Assembly: GCA_016710765.1 (NCBI GenBank)
Contig: JADJUJ010000004.1
Coordinates: 380,001 to 444,000, forward strand
Reading direction: 5' to 3'
DNA: 64,000 nucleotides
DNA from: Lewinellaceae bacterium
GTDB lineage: Bacteria; Bacteroidota; Bacteroidia; Chitinophagales; Saprospiraceae
Below are positions 44,685 to 53,060 of the stretch, piece after piece (positions within the stretch are counted from its first letter, which is position 1; each line of letters starts with the position of its first letter). A program made the position numbers and the translations under genes. The notes beneath the pieces are model-generated. The model was not told the DNA's origin and did no database searches. It saw only the letters and a program-made list of their open reading frames with translations.

Positions 44685-45536
44685 CTAATACGTCCCCGTC
44701 ATGTCCTCATCGACACAAATGATATAATCTGCCAGCCCGCGATTTTCCTTGTCCAGGTGTTTTAAATCCGCCTGAGAAACGGTAGTGATGGTTGCATACC
44801 GCAATTCGGGGCGTTGTTGCTGCAAGTACCAAAGAATGCCTTCGTGGTTATCAGAGTGATAAGAACCGTTAAAATGCAGAAAAAGGCTTCCTGACTGAAA
44901 GTAATGCAAGATAAAATGGGCCATGGTGGCATCCTTGCTTGCCTGGGCTTTCGGGAAATTCGGACTCGTATGGTCGCCCATCATGGTGAGCATGTTTTTG
45001 TAGCCAGGGAGTTCCGGGTCATAGGGGAAAGGCAGGGGTGCCACCCAGGCTTTTTCCTGACTCGACAGCGAATCCAATGCCTCGAAACCATCACTGGATA
45101 CCCCTGAGGCAAAGCGCCGGGGTATGTTGGTTGCGGCAAAAGCCAGGCCCTTGGCTTTGGCATAATTTACCAAAGGGGCGTAATCGGTTTTGTAGTTTTT
45201 CCAGAGTCGTGCCAGGGTATCCAGTCCTTTGCCATCAATGTCACCGCGAAGGTATTGGTCCAGCGCATCCTGATTATCGGCTTCAAACATTTCAGCACCA
45301 AGTACCATCGGACGCTTAGCCTGCAGGTCTTTGACGAGTTCCAACTGCAGCCAATGCGAAATAGGATTATTGTGGTATTCGCCAAAGAGTACAACGTCTT
45401 TGGCCAACAGGTTCCGTGTCATTTTTTCATACGACACCTTTTTGCCTTTACCATCGTACAAGACATAGGCTGGCTTGTTTTGCGCCATCGCGCTAAAGGA
45501 ATAGAGGAACAAAAAAATCAGTGTAAGATGCTTCAT
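44685..45536 (-). CDS. ChaN/Tiki-superfamily exported protein
   Basis: A 283-residue protein with a signal peptide (to about residue 19, SAMAQ). It has the ChaN-family core: VVLFGEYHNNPISHWLQLELV (conserved G-E-x-H), MVLGAEMFEADNQ, AATNIPRRFAS and LHFNGSYHSDNHEGI. ChaN proteins bind heme or act as metal-dependent proteases of the Tiki/TraB fold. The conserved Glu and His are present. Located after ddl with a 56-base gap that contains a perfect hairpin. Periplasmic or outer-membrane associated. Confidence 0.88.
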   Translation of the reverse strand: MKHLTLIFLFLYSFSAMAQNKPAYVLYDGKGKKVSYEKMTRNLLAKDVVLFGEYHNNPISHWLQLELVKDLQAKRPMVLGAEMFEADNQDALDQYLRGDIDGKGLDTLARLWKNYKTDYAPLVNYAKAKGLAFAATNIPRRFASGVSSDGFEALDSLSSQEKAWVAPLPFPYDPELPGYKNMLTMMGDHTSPNFPKAQASKDATMAHFILHYFQSGSLFLHFNGSYHSDNHEGILWYLQQQRPELRYATITTVSQADLKHLDKENRGLADYIICVDEDMTGTY

Positions 45537-45548
45537 ACAATTTGCTTT

Positions 45549-45571
45549 AGAGATGCTAACATAGCATCTCT
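45549..45571. other. Perfect 10-bp hairpin between ddl and the ChaN-like gene
   Basis: AGAGATGCTA / TAGCATCTCT around a 3-base loop, 13 bases before the ChaN-like ATG on the minus strand. No T tail; it could be an operator or a weak attenuator. Confidence 0.6.
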
Positions 45572-45592
45572 TATCCGTAAATGTAGCAACTT

Positions 45593-46552
45593 TTACCGCA
45601 TTGCCTCCTCAATGAGCAGGCTGAAAAAGGCGCCCAACTCCCAGCCATAGGCATTGGCCTGTTGCGGCACGATGCTGGCGGGTGAAATACCCGGTATGGT
45701 ATTGGCCTCGAGAAAATAAAAAGTTTCCCCTACCAAAATGTAGTCGAAACGAACAACACCCGTGCAGCGCAACACTTCATACAGCATTCTGGAGCGTTCC
45801 TGGCAGGATCGGGTGTAGTCGGGTGGTAGGTCGGCGGGGGTGATTTCCTGGGATTTCCCCTCGTATTTGGCGGCAAAATCAAAAAATTCGGTCTCCGGGA
45901 TAATCTCTGTAACCGGCAATACCACAACCTCACCGTTCACCCGCAGGGCTCCGTTAGAAAATTCGCGACCAGGCAAGAAACTCTCCACCACCACTTCCTC
46001 ATCAAAACGCCAGGCCTCCTCAATGGCTGGTAGCAACTGATCTGAGCTCTTAACCTTGGTCACCCCAAAACTCGAGCCCTGGGTATTGGGTTTGACGAAC
46101 AAAGGTAACCCCATATCGAGAAGTCGGGCCGGACTCACGGTATCGCCCCTGCGCAGCAACACCGATTTGGCCAGGGGAATGCCGTAAGGCGCCAAATAGG
46201 TTTTGGTGACGTGCTTGTCCATGGTTAGCGCACTCACAAATCCATTGCAGCAAGTGTAGGGCAGTTTGAGCATATCGAAATAACCCTGCATGCGGCCATC
46301 TTCCAGCGGACTGCCATGTAAGGCAGCAAAAACGCAGTCGAACTTTATTTTTTCACCGTTCAGCGTCAGGCTGAAATCGTTTTTGTCGACCTGAATACCC
46401 GACGCCGGCTCGTGCCAGTTGGTTCCTTCTATATCGATAAGAAAAGTCCTGTACTGATCGGCTGGAAGGTAGTCCTTCACCACCTTGGCACTTTTCAGAG
46501 AAATGACGCGTTCGGCGGAGTCGCCGCCGGTAAGAATGGCGATATTTTTCAT
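45593..46552 (-). CDS. ddl: D-alanine--D-alanine ligase
   Basis: A 319-residue ATP-grasp enzyme. N-terminal ILTGGDSAERVISLKSA, then ALHGSPLEDGRMQGYFDMLKLPYT, the ATP-grasp FVKPNTQGSSFGVTKV, and the C-terminal metal-binding VRFDYILVGETFYFLEANTIPGISP. It joins two D-Ala for peptidoglycan. ATG 46552 (MKNIAILTGG) is preferred to the upstream one. It has its own -7 box. The downstream ChaN-like gene may be partly read through. Confidence 0.95.
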   Translation of the reverse strand: MKNIAILTGGDSAERVISLKSAKVVKDYLPADQYRTFLIDIEGTNWHEPASGIQVDKNDFSLTLNGEKIKFDCVFAALHGSPLEDGRMQGYFDMLKLPYTCCNGFVSALTMDKHVTKTYLAPYGIPLAKSVLLRRGDTVSPARLLDMGLPLFVKPNTQGSSFGVTKVKSSDQLLPAIEEAWRFDEEVVVESFLPGREFSNGALRVNGEVVVLPVTEIIPETEFFDFAAKYEGKSQEITPADLPPDYTRSCQERSRMLYEVLRCTGVVRFDYILVGETFYFLEANTIPGISPASIVPQQANAYGWELGAFFSLLIEEAMR

Positions 46553-46573
46553 AACGATGCTTAAGTAATGATG

Positions 46574-46581
46574 CAAAGGTA
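46574..46581 (-). promoter_or_regulatory. -7 box TACCTTTG for ddl
   Basis: An exact TAnnTTTG match on the minus strand, 21 bases before the ATG at 46552. Confidence 0.6.
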
Positions 46582-46609
46582 CAGCAGTGGCGGAAGTAAA
46601 TACAGCACA

Positions 46610-47608
46610 TTAGCAGCAGTAAGCAGCATAAAATACGGCAACCGGATGCACCAATTCTCCTTTTTTAGCCCTGCTACTCAGGAAGAGCATTGTTTTACTG
46701 GATTTGTCCCCAAAAGTAATGATAAAATCTTTGCGACCATCGCCATCAAGATCCCCGGTCCATTTTGCATACGGGTCGCCGTTATAGTCATAGGGAAGGT
46801 GTGACAAGGCCTGTTGCTGGCCATTGCGCACGGCAAAAAGTTGCAGCGATTCCCAATGGTAGCCATTTGGCAAGGGGAAAACCTTGAGCTCGAATTGTTG
46901 CTGTACATGGGAATCCAGCAACAGGGAGTCGCGTTGCCGGATAAGGTTGCCATCCAAAAAATCTATGCCCGGGTCGCCCTTGATGTTCAGCGGCAACCGG
47001 GAACCAACTATAAATTGAAGTCCGTCGGGTGATTCCGTGGAAATTCGGTATTCGGAAAGCCAATCGGTAAGCGAAAAAAACCTCGGACGCACGGGTTTCC
47101 AGGCGCGCTTCCCCGGCACATCATAGTATCCGTACCAATAATACCCTGGCTTGTAAAAAGTATTGTTGATGCAGTTTGAACCAGGGAAAAGCAATATAAA
47201 ATCTTCGTTCAGCCCTTTGTCTTCAGCACGAACAGTGGCAAGTTGACCCAAAAAAGCGCTGAACATATACCCTCGGATGCCCCGACACCGCACGGCAGTC
47301 CAATAACCATTAATGGGGATATTATCGTTGAATTCATATAAATAACCGACGGTGTCCAAAAGCAACGGCTCATCGTTTAGCACCGTTACCTTTTCGCCAA
47401 AGGGAGCGCTCCACAAAACCTTTGAATCGGCATCCGGACCAGCCCTCAACCGAAGCCCATCAGGCGATATGACCGCCATCACACCGGAGGGTTTGGGCGG
47501 TGGATATTGCTGACCATAAACACCAAGTGAGCACAACGTGCCTAAAAAGGCCATAGCTGTTAAATGGCCAAATATCTGTTTCAATAGCAAAAGTAGGGTG
47601 CGGAGCAT
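46610..47608 (-). CDS. Exported SH3-like (bacterial SH3) protein with calcium-binding-like loop
   Basis: A 332-residue protein with a hydrophobic signal segment (to about residue 32, VYGQ). An SH3b-type domain follows at about 42-130 (GLRLRAGPDADSKVLWSAPFGEKVTVL). The C-terminal part has DLDGDGRKDFII, an EF-hand/FG-GAP-like calcium loop, near residue 290. Function unknown; such proteins may bind cell wall peptides. A -7 box TAAATTTG lies at 47641-47648 on the minus strand, 32 bases upstream of the ATG. It is followed on the same strand by ddl. Confidence 0.75.
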   Translation of the reverse strand: MLRTLLLLLKQIFGHLTAMAFLGTLCSLGVYGQQYPPPKPSGVMAVISPDGLRLRAGPDADSKVLWSAPFGEKVTVLNDEPLLLDTVGYLYEFNDNIPINGYWTAVRCRGIRGYMFSAFLGQLATVRAEDKGLNEDFILLFPGSNCINNTFYKPGYYWYGYYDVPGKRAWKPVRPRFFSLTDWLSEYRISTESPDGLQFIVGSRLPLNIKGDPGIDFLDGNLIRQRDSLLLDSHVQQQFELKVFPLPNGYHWESLQLFAVRNGQQQALSHLPYDYNGDPYAKWTGDLDGDGRKDFIITFGDKSSKTMLFLSSRAKKGELVHPVAVFYAAYCC

Positions 47609-47640
47609 AATGCTGTGGATTTATTCCAAAGGTGCTCCAT

Positions 47641-47648
47641 CAAATTTA
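47641..47648 (-). promoter_or_regulatory. -7 box TAAATTTG upstream of the SH3-like gene
   Basis: An exact TAnnTTTG match on the minus strand, 33 bases before the ATG at 47608. Confidence 0.5.
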
Positions 47649-47745
47649 TCCGGGTATCTGTCATCGCGTGACTGATCCCAAATCTTTAGTATTCGGCTTC
47701 ATTTTGAAATTAATCTGAAACGGGAGCCATGAAATTTACCAGCAC

Positions 47746-48623
47746 TTACCCAATCTGAACACCCGTCATCGTCAATGACCCACCAACCGCAACATCATTG
47801 AAAAACTGTACAGCTTCACCTTTCTGCTGCAAACCCAGGGTATACAACAATGGGAAATAGTGATCGGGCGTTGGGATAGCCAGTTTGGCTGCCGGGCCCA
47901 TGCTTTCATAATCGATCAAGGCCTGGTGGTTGCCTGCGGCGATGTTTTGTTTGAATTGGGTGTTCATCTCCTGTGCCCAGTCGTAACCATATTCAGGTTC
48001 ATCGAGTTTGTCCCAGGCCACCATGCGCAGGTTGTGCACCATGTTGCCGCTTCCTATTATGAGCACTCCTTTCTTTCGGAGTGCCGACAATTCCTTGGCC
48101 AGTTCGTAATGCCAGGCAGCCGGCCGATTGTAATCGATGCTAAGTTGGAGCACCGGAATATCTGCATCAGGGTACATGTGCCGTACTACCGTCCAGGTGC
48201 CATGGTCGAGTCCCCATTCGTGGTCGAGGCCAACGCTGGTTTTTTGAATCAGATGTTGCGTTTCTGCGGCCAAGGCCGGACTTCCCGGGGCAGGGTATTC
48301 CACCGCAAACAGCGCCTGGGGGAAGCCCCAAAATCGTGAAGGTTTTTGGTTTTCCCATGGCAGTTATAGCTGTGCCCCCGGGTGAGCCAATGGGCTGAAA
48401 CCACCAACACCGCTTGTGGATGGGGAATTGATTTTCCAAGCGCCTTCCACTGCTGTGAAAAACGATTGTCTTCAATCCCGTTCATTGGAGATCCATGGCC
48501 GATGAACAGCGCCGGCATGCGCTGGTCCTGGCCTTTAAAATCCGCGCTTAAATTTTTAAACCCACCTAATGACATCATGAGCAGCGCGTTGGAGAAATGT
48601 TGAAGAAATATTTTTCGATCCAT
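47746..48623 (-). CDS. Extradiol ring-cleavage dioxygenase (DODA/YgiD type), three small indels
   Basis: The 4,5-DOPA extradiol dioxygenase/LigB-like family uses one Fe(II) or Zn. N-terminal part: PALFIGHGSPMNGIEDNRF and VLVVSAHWLTRG hold the metal His residues. C-terminal part: SVGLDHEWGLDHGTWTVVRHMYPDADIPV and AIPTPDHYFPLLYTLG. The middle (about 48300-48375) needs three single-base corrections: one G too many, one C too few and one G too few, giving KPKTFHDFGGFPQALFAVEYPAPG. Full length is about 292 residues, as expected. The first 29 residues look like an export signal. Either sequencing error or decay. Confidence 0.8.
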
Positions 48624-48645
48624 TCGTTCAAATACTAACAGACAA

Positions 48646-48676
48646 CAAATATAATTGTTTGTACAATTAATTGCAA
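48646..48676 (-). promoter_or_regulatory. Promoter of the extradiol dioxygenase gene
   Basis: -7 box TATATTTG (48646-48653) with a TTG (48674-48676) 20 bases further upstream on the minus strand, near the consensus spacing. The start codon is at 48623. Confidence 0.65.
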
Positions 48677-48692
48677 TAATACTCCAACCTAC

Positions 48693-48726
48693 AAAAAAGG
48701 CAGCCGTTCTTTTCAGAGCGACTGCC
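48693..48726 (-). terminator. Intrinsic terminator after the globin gene
   Basis: On the minus strand GGCAGTCG / CGGCTGCC (one G-T pair) is followed by six T, about 27 bases after the globin stop. Confidence 0.85.
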
Positions 48727-48753
48727 GCCGTATTAGGTCTGGACTACAACTTG

Positions 48754-49218
48754 TTACTGCCCTACAATATCCGGACGCATCGGTCCCAAAATGGCGAGGA
48801 GTTCATTTTTTTCCTGCTCCGGCACGTTAAATTGATCCAGCGCAGCCACAAGGTCACCCACCAGCGCATTGAATTCCGCGTCGGTGATGTTCATCCCGGT
48901 ATGGGCTTCTTTCATGGTTTTTCCCTTGTATTGGCAGGGCCCGCCCGAACCCGCGCAAACCTGATCAATCAGGTTATTGCGCAACAGTTGGGTCCGAAAT
49001 GGATCGGCTACCGTAGCGGCAAAGCGACCATTAATGGAGTTGTCGGCCACCACATTGGCCAGGAATTGATCCACCACGGCAGAAATAGCATTGATACCAC
49101 CTAGTCGTTCATACAACGTAGGATCTGGCTGAGGGTCCATTGTTTCCTTGTCTTTACAGGCGGCAACTACAAGGACCGCCAGGAACAGGGCGGGCAATAA
49201 TCGGATGATTCGTTTCAT
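48754..49218 (-). CDS. Group 1 truncated hemoglobin as a lipoprotein
   Basis: A 154-residue protein. The signal peptide ends AVLVVAAC with lipobox Cys21. The mature domain is a truncated globin: LYERLGGINAISAVVDQFLANVVAD (with the TrHb1 LGG), FRTQLLRNNLIDQVCAGSGGPCQYKGKTMKEAHTGMNITDAEF. The proximal His is in the segment KEAHTGM. Truncated globins bind O2 or NO. Most are cytosolic; anchoring to the membrane on the periplasmic side or outer leaflet is unusual. It is 50 bases downstream of an unknown membrane protein gene on the same strand. Confidence 0.9.
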   Translation of the reverse strand: MKRIIRLLPALFLAVLVVAACKDKETMDPQPDPTLYERLGGINAISAVVDQFLANVVADNSINGRFAATVADPFRTQLLRNNLIDQVCAGSGGPCQYKGKTMKEAHTGMNITDAEFNALVGDLVAALDQFNVPEQEKNELLAILGPMRPDIVGQ

Positions 49219-49268
49219 AACAGTTAATTTGTGTGAAATGGTAGAAAATGAAGGTATTTATCAAAAAA

Positions 49269-49712
49269 TCAGGCGTGACGTAGGCGGTAAAAAAGCATCA
49301 GCGTAAAGGCTCCGGTGGCTATTCCAAACCACAACAAATACACCGGAAGCCGGTACAGAAACTCGGCTGGTACCGGACATTGCGGTCCGCTGGCTTCAAA
49401 TACTTTGATGCTGGCTTTTTGCTGTGCTTTTGCTGCTACCCGCTGGATCAACTCCGTTTGCGGTAGCGCATGGGTATGCACCACAACCAACAGTCCAGAG
49501 ACATCATTAAAGGATGCAGCACTTACCTCCGGCCATTGCCGAACCTGCGCCGCCAGCGCTTTACCTGCGCCTTGCTGTTTGAAATGCAACTGAAGGCTGG
49601 TGAATTGTATGGGAGGCAAGTCGTCCACTGGCGACTTCGGTTTGTGGAGTATCCACCAACCGCTAAAACCCAGCAGCGTGCAGCAAAATAATGTCCATCG
49701 CAAGTATTTCAT
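49269..49712 (-). CDS. Unknown membrane protein upstream of the globin gene
   Basis: About 147 residues. One N-terminal helix (about 5-22, with CC pair FCCTLLG) and one C-terminal helix (about 118-138). The middle, about 30-110, is a small soluble domain with a ferredoxin-fold-like pattern (QFTSLQLHFKQQGAGKALAAQVRQWPEVSAASFNDVSGLLVVVHT). This resembles heavy-metal-associated (HMA)-like folds without the CxxC pair. ATG 49712 or 49733. Its gene precedes the globin gene and may form a two-gene unit. Function unknown. Confidence 0.65.
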   Translation of the reverse strand: MKYLRWTLFCCTLLGFSGWWILHKPKSPVDDLPPIQFTSLQLHFKQQGAGKALAAQVRQWPEVSAASFNDVSGLLVVVHTHALPQTELIQRVAAKAQQKASIKVFEASGPQCPVPAEFLYRLPVYLLWFGIATGAFTLMLFYRLRHA

Positions 49713-49858
49713 CCTGTTTAGATGTTGGTCCACTTATACTTACGAGTGCCGTTTGTATTTGGTTTTATTTTTTGAAAAAACTTTTACCGCCAATTTTTAT
49801 TCAAAAACGGCGATCAGGATGCCTTTTTCCGGATATTCACGCCCTAAATCAGGCGATT

Positions 49859-50512
49859 ATGCTAAAATCCAATTTGCTTTATTATTCCCTTTGCTTTTCG
49901 TTGGCGCTTTCAGCCATGAATTGCGGCGGGGAAAAAACACCTGTGAACGTTGACCCACCGATGCCCATTGGCGGCGGTTGCGATGGCTGTGATATCATGT
50001 ATGAGGGCATGCCACACCTTTTCCACGCAGCCGACACCAGCGTCGGATGGAAGGAACAGGGACAAAAACTGGACATTTCAGGCACCATCTTTCAGCCCGA
50101 TGGAAAAACACCTGCCGCGGACGTGCTACTTTACTACTGGCATGCTGATGCCGAGGGGCTTTATACGCCGGGGTTCCGGCAATCTCCCCGCAGTGCTGAG
50201 CACGGGCATCTGCGCGGATGGCTGAAAACCGGCGCCGATGGCCAATACCGCATCTGCACGGTGCGCCCTGGTATACAACCCAACAGCAGTTATCCTGCGC
50301 ACATCTACATGATTGTAAAAGAACCGAAGTACGACCCGTATTTCATTGATCAGATCGTTTTTGCAACAGATACCTTACTCACTGACTCCTGGAAACGGCA
50401 GCTGCCCAACCGGGGTGGTACAGGAGTAATGGATATTCAGGAAGAAAATGGGATACAGCGGGCGAAGCGGAACATCGTTTTGGGGGAAAATATTCCTGGA
50501 TATCCAAAATAG
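49859..50512 (+). CDS. Intradiol dioxygenase-like lipoprotein with an altered iron ligand
   Basis: A 217-residue protein. Signal peptide ends LSAMNC (lipobox). The mature part is an intradiol ring-cleavage dioxygenase-like beta-sandwich: SGTIFQPDGKTPAADVLLYYWHADAEGLYTPGF and the RICTVRPG segment. In active members the Fe(III) is held by two Tyr and the two His of an H-x-H motif. Here that motif reads YPAHIYMIV, so the second His is Tyr (codons CAC ATC TAC). If this is correct, iron binding is altered. Followed by hairpin and orphan T9SS tail. Gene is on the plus strand in a region of otherwise minus-strand genes. Confidence 0.8.
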   Translation: MLKSNLLYYSLCFSLALSAMNCGGEKTPVNVDPPMPIGGGCDGCDIMYEGMPHLFHAADTSVGWKEQGQKLDISGTIFQPDGKTPAADVLLYYWHADAEGLYTPGFRQSPRSAEHGHLRGWLKTGADGQYRICTVRPGIQPNSSYPAHIYMIVKEPKYDPYFIDQIVFATDTLLTDSWKRQLPNRGGTGVMDIQEENGIQRAKRNIVLGENIPGYPK

Positions 50513-50532
50513 GGGAGTTCGCACGAATTTTG

Positions 50533-50577
50533 TTTCACACGGATTTTTGTTTCGCACGAAACAAAATCCGTGTGAAA
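50533..50577 (+). terminator. Long hairpin after the intradiol-like gene
   Basis: About 21 pairs: TTTCACACGGATTTTTGTTTCG (one bulged T) against CGAAACAAAATCCGTGTGAAA, with a tiny loop. No T tail follows on either strand, so the terminator role is uncertain. Confidence 0.45.
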
Positions 50578-50618
50578 AACATTTGCCGCAGGCAAATCAC
50601 AATAAAATATGCGCGAAA

Positions 50619-50771
50619 CTACAACTTTACAAACCGCAGAACCTCCCCTCCAATTTTGATAAAATAGATCCCGGACGCCAATACCAGCACGGTCTTACTG
50701 GTCGAAAGTTGTTTTTGAATCGAATGGCAGTATACACCTCCTGGAGACGGCGTAACGCCAGCCAGGAACAA
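50619..50771 (-). pseudogene. Orphan T9SS C-terminal sorting-domain fragment
   Basis: On the minus strand a 50-codon open frame ends ...VLVLASGIYFIKI, GGEVLRFVKL and a TAG stop. This is a textbook end of a type IX secretion sorting domain ('LxxGIYFVxI...xxVKL'). The frame starts just after an in-frame TGA and has no start codon, so this is a remnant whose cargo part is gone. It lies between the intradiol-like gene and the methyltransferase. Confidence 0.65.
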
Positions 50772-50788
50772 TCAAATCGATGAACAAC

Positions 50789-51376
50789 CTAAAACCCGCT
50801 CACCACCAGCGTCGTCATCGCCCGAAGATCACTGACATTTACCGTTTTTACCGGCTCCAACAATTCCAGGCCATGTGACTGTACCAGGCCTTGCAGCAAC
50901 GTGCGCGTAAGTAAAAAGCGCTCCGAGCCATCGGGGATCCGGTACCGGCCATTGCCTAGCGGTACAATACGGTCTTCAAATCCAATATTGGAAGCCATGC
51001 GGATAAACAGCGATCCACCCGGGCGCATTACGCGGATCAGTTCGGCAAACATCTGGTGAAAATGGGCTTCGTTTTCCGCAAAATGCAGTACCGCACAGCA
51101 AATGATGTGCTCAAAAAAGGCCGTCCTGTAAGGCAATTTCGCCACACTTGCCACTTGAAAATCTCCCTTCGGAAAACGGATGTTCAAATCATGAATGGCC
51201 TGTTCGTTCAGGTCTACCGCATGCACTTCACAGCCTTCTTCAAAAAACCAGGGTAGGTTCCGGCCGTTCCCTGTGCCAGCATCGAGTATGCGTTCAGCGC
51301 TGTGGTAGCGCCCTTTCAGGATTTGGTCGAGCAGGTATATGTCGGTATTGCGAATAGAATTAAGTATTGTATTCAT
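50789..51376 (-). CDS. Class I SAM-dependent methyltransferase (Methyltransf_11)
   Basis: A 195-residue protein. Motif I ILDAGTGNGRNLPWF (about 31-45), VHAVDLNEQA, and the post-motif region CCAVLHFAENEAHFHQMFAEL. The second motif RVMRPGGSLFIRMAS is classical. Substrate not known. Its ATG immediately follows the stop (TAG ATG) of the GT39 gene upstream, so translation is probably coupled; the substrate may therefore be a lipid or glycan, but this is conjecture. Confidence 0.88.
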   Translation of the reverse strand: MNTILNSIRNTDIYLLDQILKGRYHSAERILDAGTGNGRNLPWFFEEGCEVHAVDLNEQAIHDLNIRFPKGDFQVASVAKLPYRTAFFEHIICCAVLHFAENEAHFHQMFAELIRVMRPGGSLFIRMASNIGFEDRIVPLGNGRYRIPDGSERFLLTRTLLQGLVQSHGLELLEPVKTVNVSDLRAMTTLVVSGF

Positions 51377-52912
51377 CTATCGTCTTAATTTTTCCCGGAT
51401 CAAAGTCATTTGGGTTTGATTGTCCAACAGGTACTTAAAATCAGGATTTTCCATAACATCTTTTTTGTAAAAAAGGGCCACAGGTTTGCCCGAATGCAGC
51501 AAACTATCCACTTCATGTGGCGATGGGGCGCCGGGGTAACAATCACGATTGCAAAAAAACATTGCCTCCACATCGCCTGCACAGAGATAAATGTTGGCCC
51601 CGACAGGTGTGAGTGCTTCCAACTTACGAAACACGTTGGTATCGTGGATCCTGTTCTGACGCATTTCCAGGACTTCGCCGGAAGGCTGGAGGTGTAGCGA
51701 ACGAATTTTGCCAAGAGAAAAAGTGGCATAGCAACCCATTAAAAGCGTACCCAAAGTCGCAATATTAAAAATAAGGCGTGAGCGACCACTAAAAACCCAG
51801 TCCATCCCCACGCCCATCATGACATACATCAAGGGCGCCACAAAATAAACGTAGGAAGGGATTTTTGTTTGGGCGACCAGAGAAAAGAAGCCATAAACAA
51901 CGATCAGCGCGAACAACAAAGCGTTCCTTACCCGCTGATTGGTCTGTTTTTGGGTATACATGACCGCCATGAACCCGAGAAGCAACAAAACCCAGGTCCA
52001 ATTGCCATAATGTTGATTAAACCAGCTTAAATAATAATTCCAACTGCCGCCGTAATGGCCTTCCACCACCTCAAAGATGTGACGCGTGTTGAATTGCTGT
52101 TCAAAGGATGCCTCTTGAGGAAAGCGCCAATGAATGTAAATATTCCACGGCATGAAGACCAGCAAGGCTGTACCCATTCCCCATAAAAAGGGACGCAAGC
52201 GCTGTATCCAATTTTGGTGAAGGGCCAAATCAAGCCCCCAGGCGCCGAAAATAAGCAGGCCGGCCAACCATTTGCACAACACTGCAGCGCCGGCAAACAA
52301 TCCAATTGCCAGGGACCAGCGCACAGACCCCCTTCGGCTTAGCATTTCGGCAAAAGCCCAAAAACTGAGGGTTACATAAAACGAAAAAGCAACATCATTG
52401 TGTTCCATACCCACCTGGCCGGCAACTTGCTCCAAATGGTTGCCGGCAAACACAAACAGTGCGGCTGCAAAAAAGCCAGCCCACACATTGCGCAACAAGG
52501 TGCCTAATCTGAAAATTGGAAAAACCAGCAGTGCGCCCATCAGTACGCTGGGCAAACGCACGCTCCAAAGTGCCACACCAAACAATTTCATGCTCAAGGC
52601 CATTTGCCATAGAAAAAGCGGTGGCTTATGGAGCCAAATTTGATTACAGCACCACAAAGTGTAATCAAATCCGGCGTGTGGGTGAACCAAAAGCATCGGC
52701 CGAAAGGGGTCCGACATCATATTTTTGGCCACCAGAGCATGGTATCGCTCGTCCCATTCGTGTAAAAACGGATCCAGGCCTGCCATCCACCAACGCAAAA
52801 CAAATGCCGCCGCGAACAAGCAAACCAGTGAGGCCTTGGTCTTGCTACGAATAACAAGCAGATAAAACCCGATGGCTACGAAGGCTGAGGAAATAGCCGG
52901 CAAGAGGTACAT
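51377..52912 (-). CDS. GT39-family membrane glycosyltransferase (ArnT/PMT-like)
   Basis: About 511 residues with 11-12 membrane helices. The first periplasmic loop has HEWDERYHALVAKNM, the Asp-Glu motif that defines GT39/PMT_2 enzymes. They transfer sugars from undecaprenyl-phosphate donors to lipid A, proteins or glycans at the periplasmic face. The C-terminal soluble domain (about 400-511) is of usual size. ATG 52912 (MYLLPAISSAF) is preferred to 52951. It is the first gene in a two-gene unit with the methyltransferase. Confidence 0.87.
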   Translation of the reverse strand: MYLLPAISSAFVAIGFYLLVIRSKTKASLVCLFAAAFVLRWWMAGLDPFLHEWDERYHALVAKNMMSDPFRPMLLVHPHAGFDYTLWCCNQIWLHKPPLFLWQMALSMKLFGVALWSVRLPSVLMGALLVFPIFRLGTLLRNVWAGFFAAALFVFAGNHLEQVAGQVGMEHNDVAFSFYVTLSFWAFAEMLSRRGSVRWSLAIGLFAGAAVLCKWLAGLLIFGAWGLDLALHQNWIQRLRPFLWGMGTALLVFMPWNIYIHWRFPQEASFEQQFNTRHIFEVVEGHYGGSWNYYLSWFNQHYGNWTWVLLLLGFMAVMYTQKQTNQRVRNALLFALIVVYGFFSLVAQTKIPSYVYFVAPLMYVMMGVGMDWVFSGRSRLIFNIATLGTLLMGCYATFSLGKIRSLHLQPSGEVLEMRQNRIHDTNVFRKLEALTPVGANIYLCAGDVEAMFFCNRDCYPGAPSPHEVDSLLHSGKPVALFYKKDVMENPDFKYLLDNQTQMTLIREKLRR

Positions 52913-53060
52913 GGTGGAGAACAAGTGACTGGTTCGTCTGCAATGGTACAAAAAAAAGAGGAGGTAAAATGGGATTATTTCTTTGCCTCTTCAGACATAC
53001 TAGGGAAAGACACTACGAAAGGGCTGCATGAAATATTTATGCAAAAATTTAACCCTCTGT
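52913..53060. other. Short unannotated stretch upstream of GT39 gene
   Basis: I see no gene here; it should carry the promoter of the GT39 gene on the minus strand. Together with the tRNA array and 53475-53705, it forms a 793-base non-protein gap. Confidence 0.4.
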
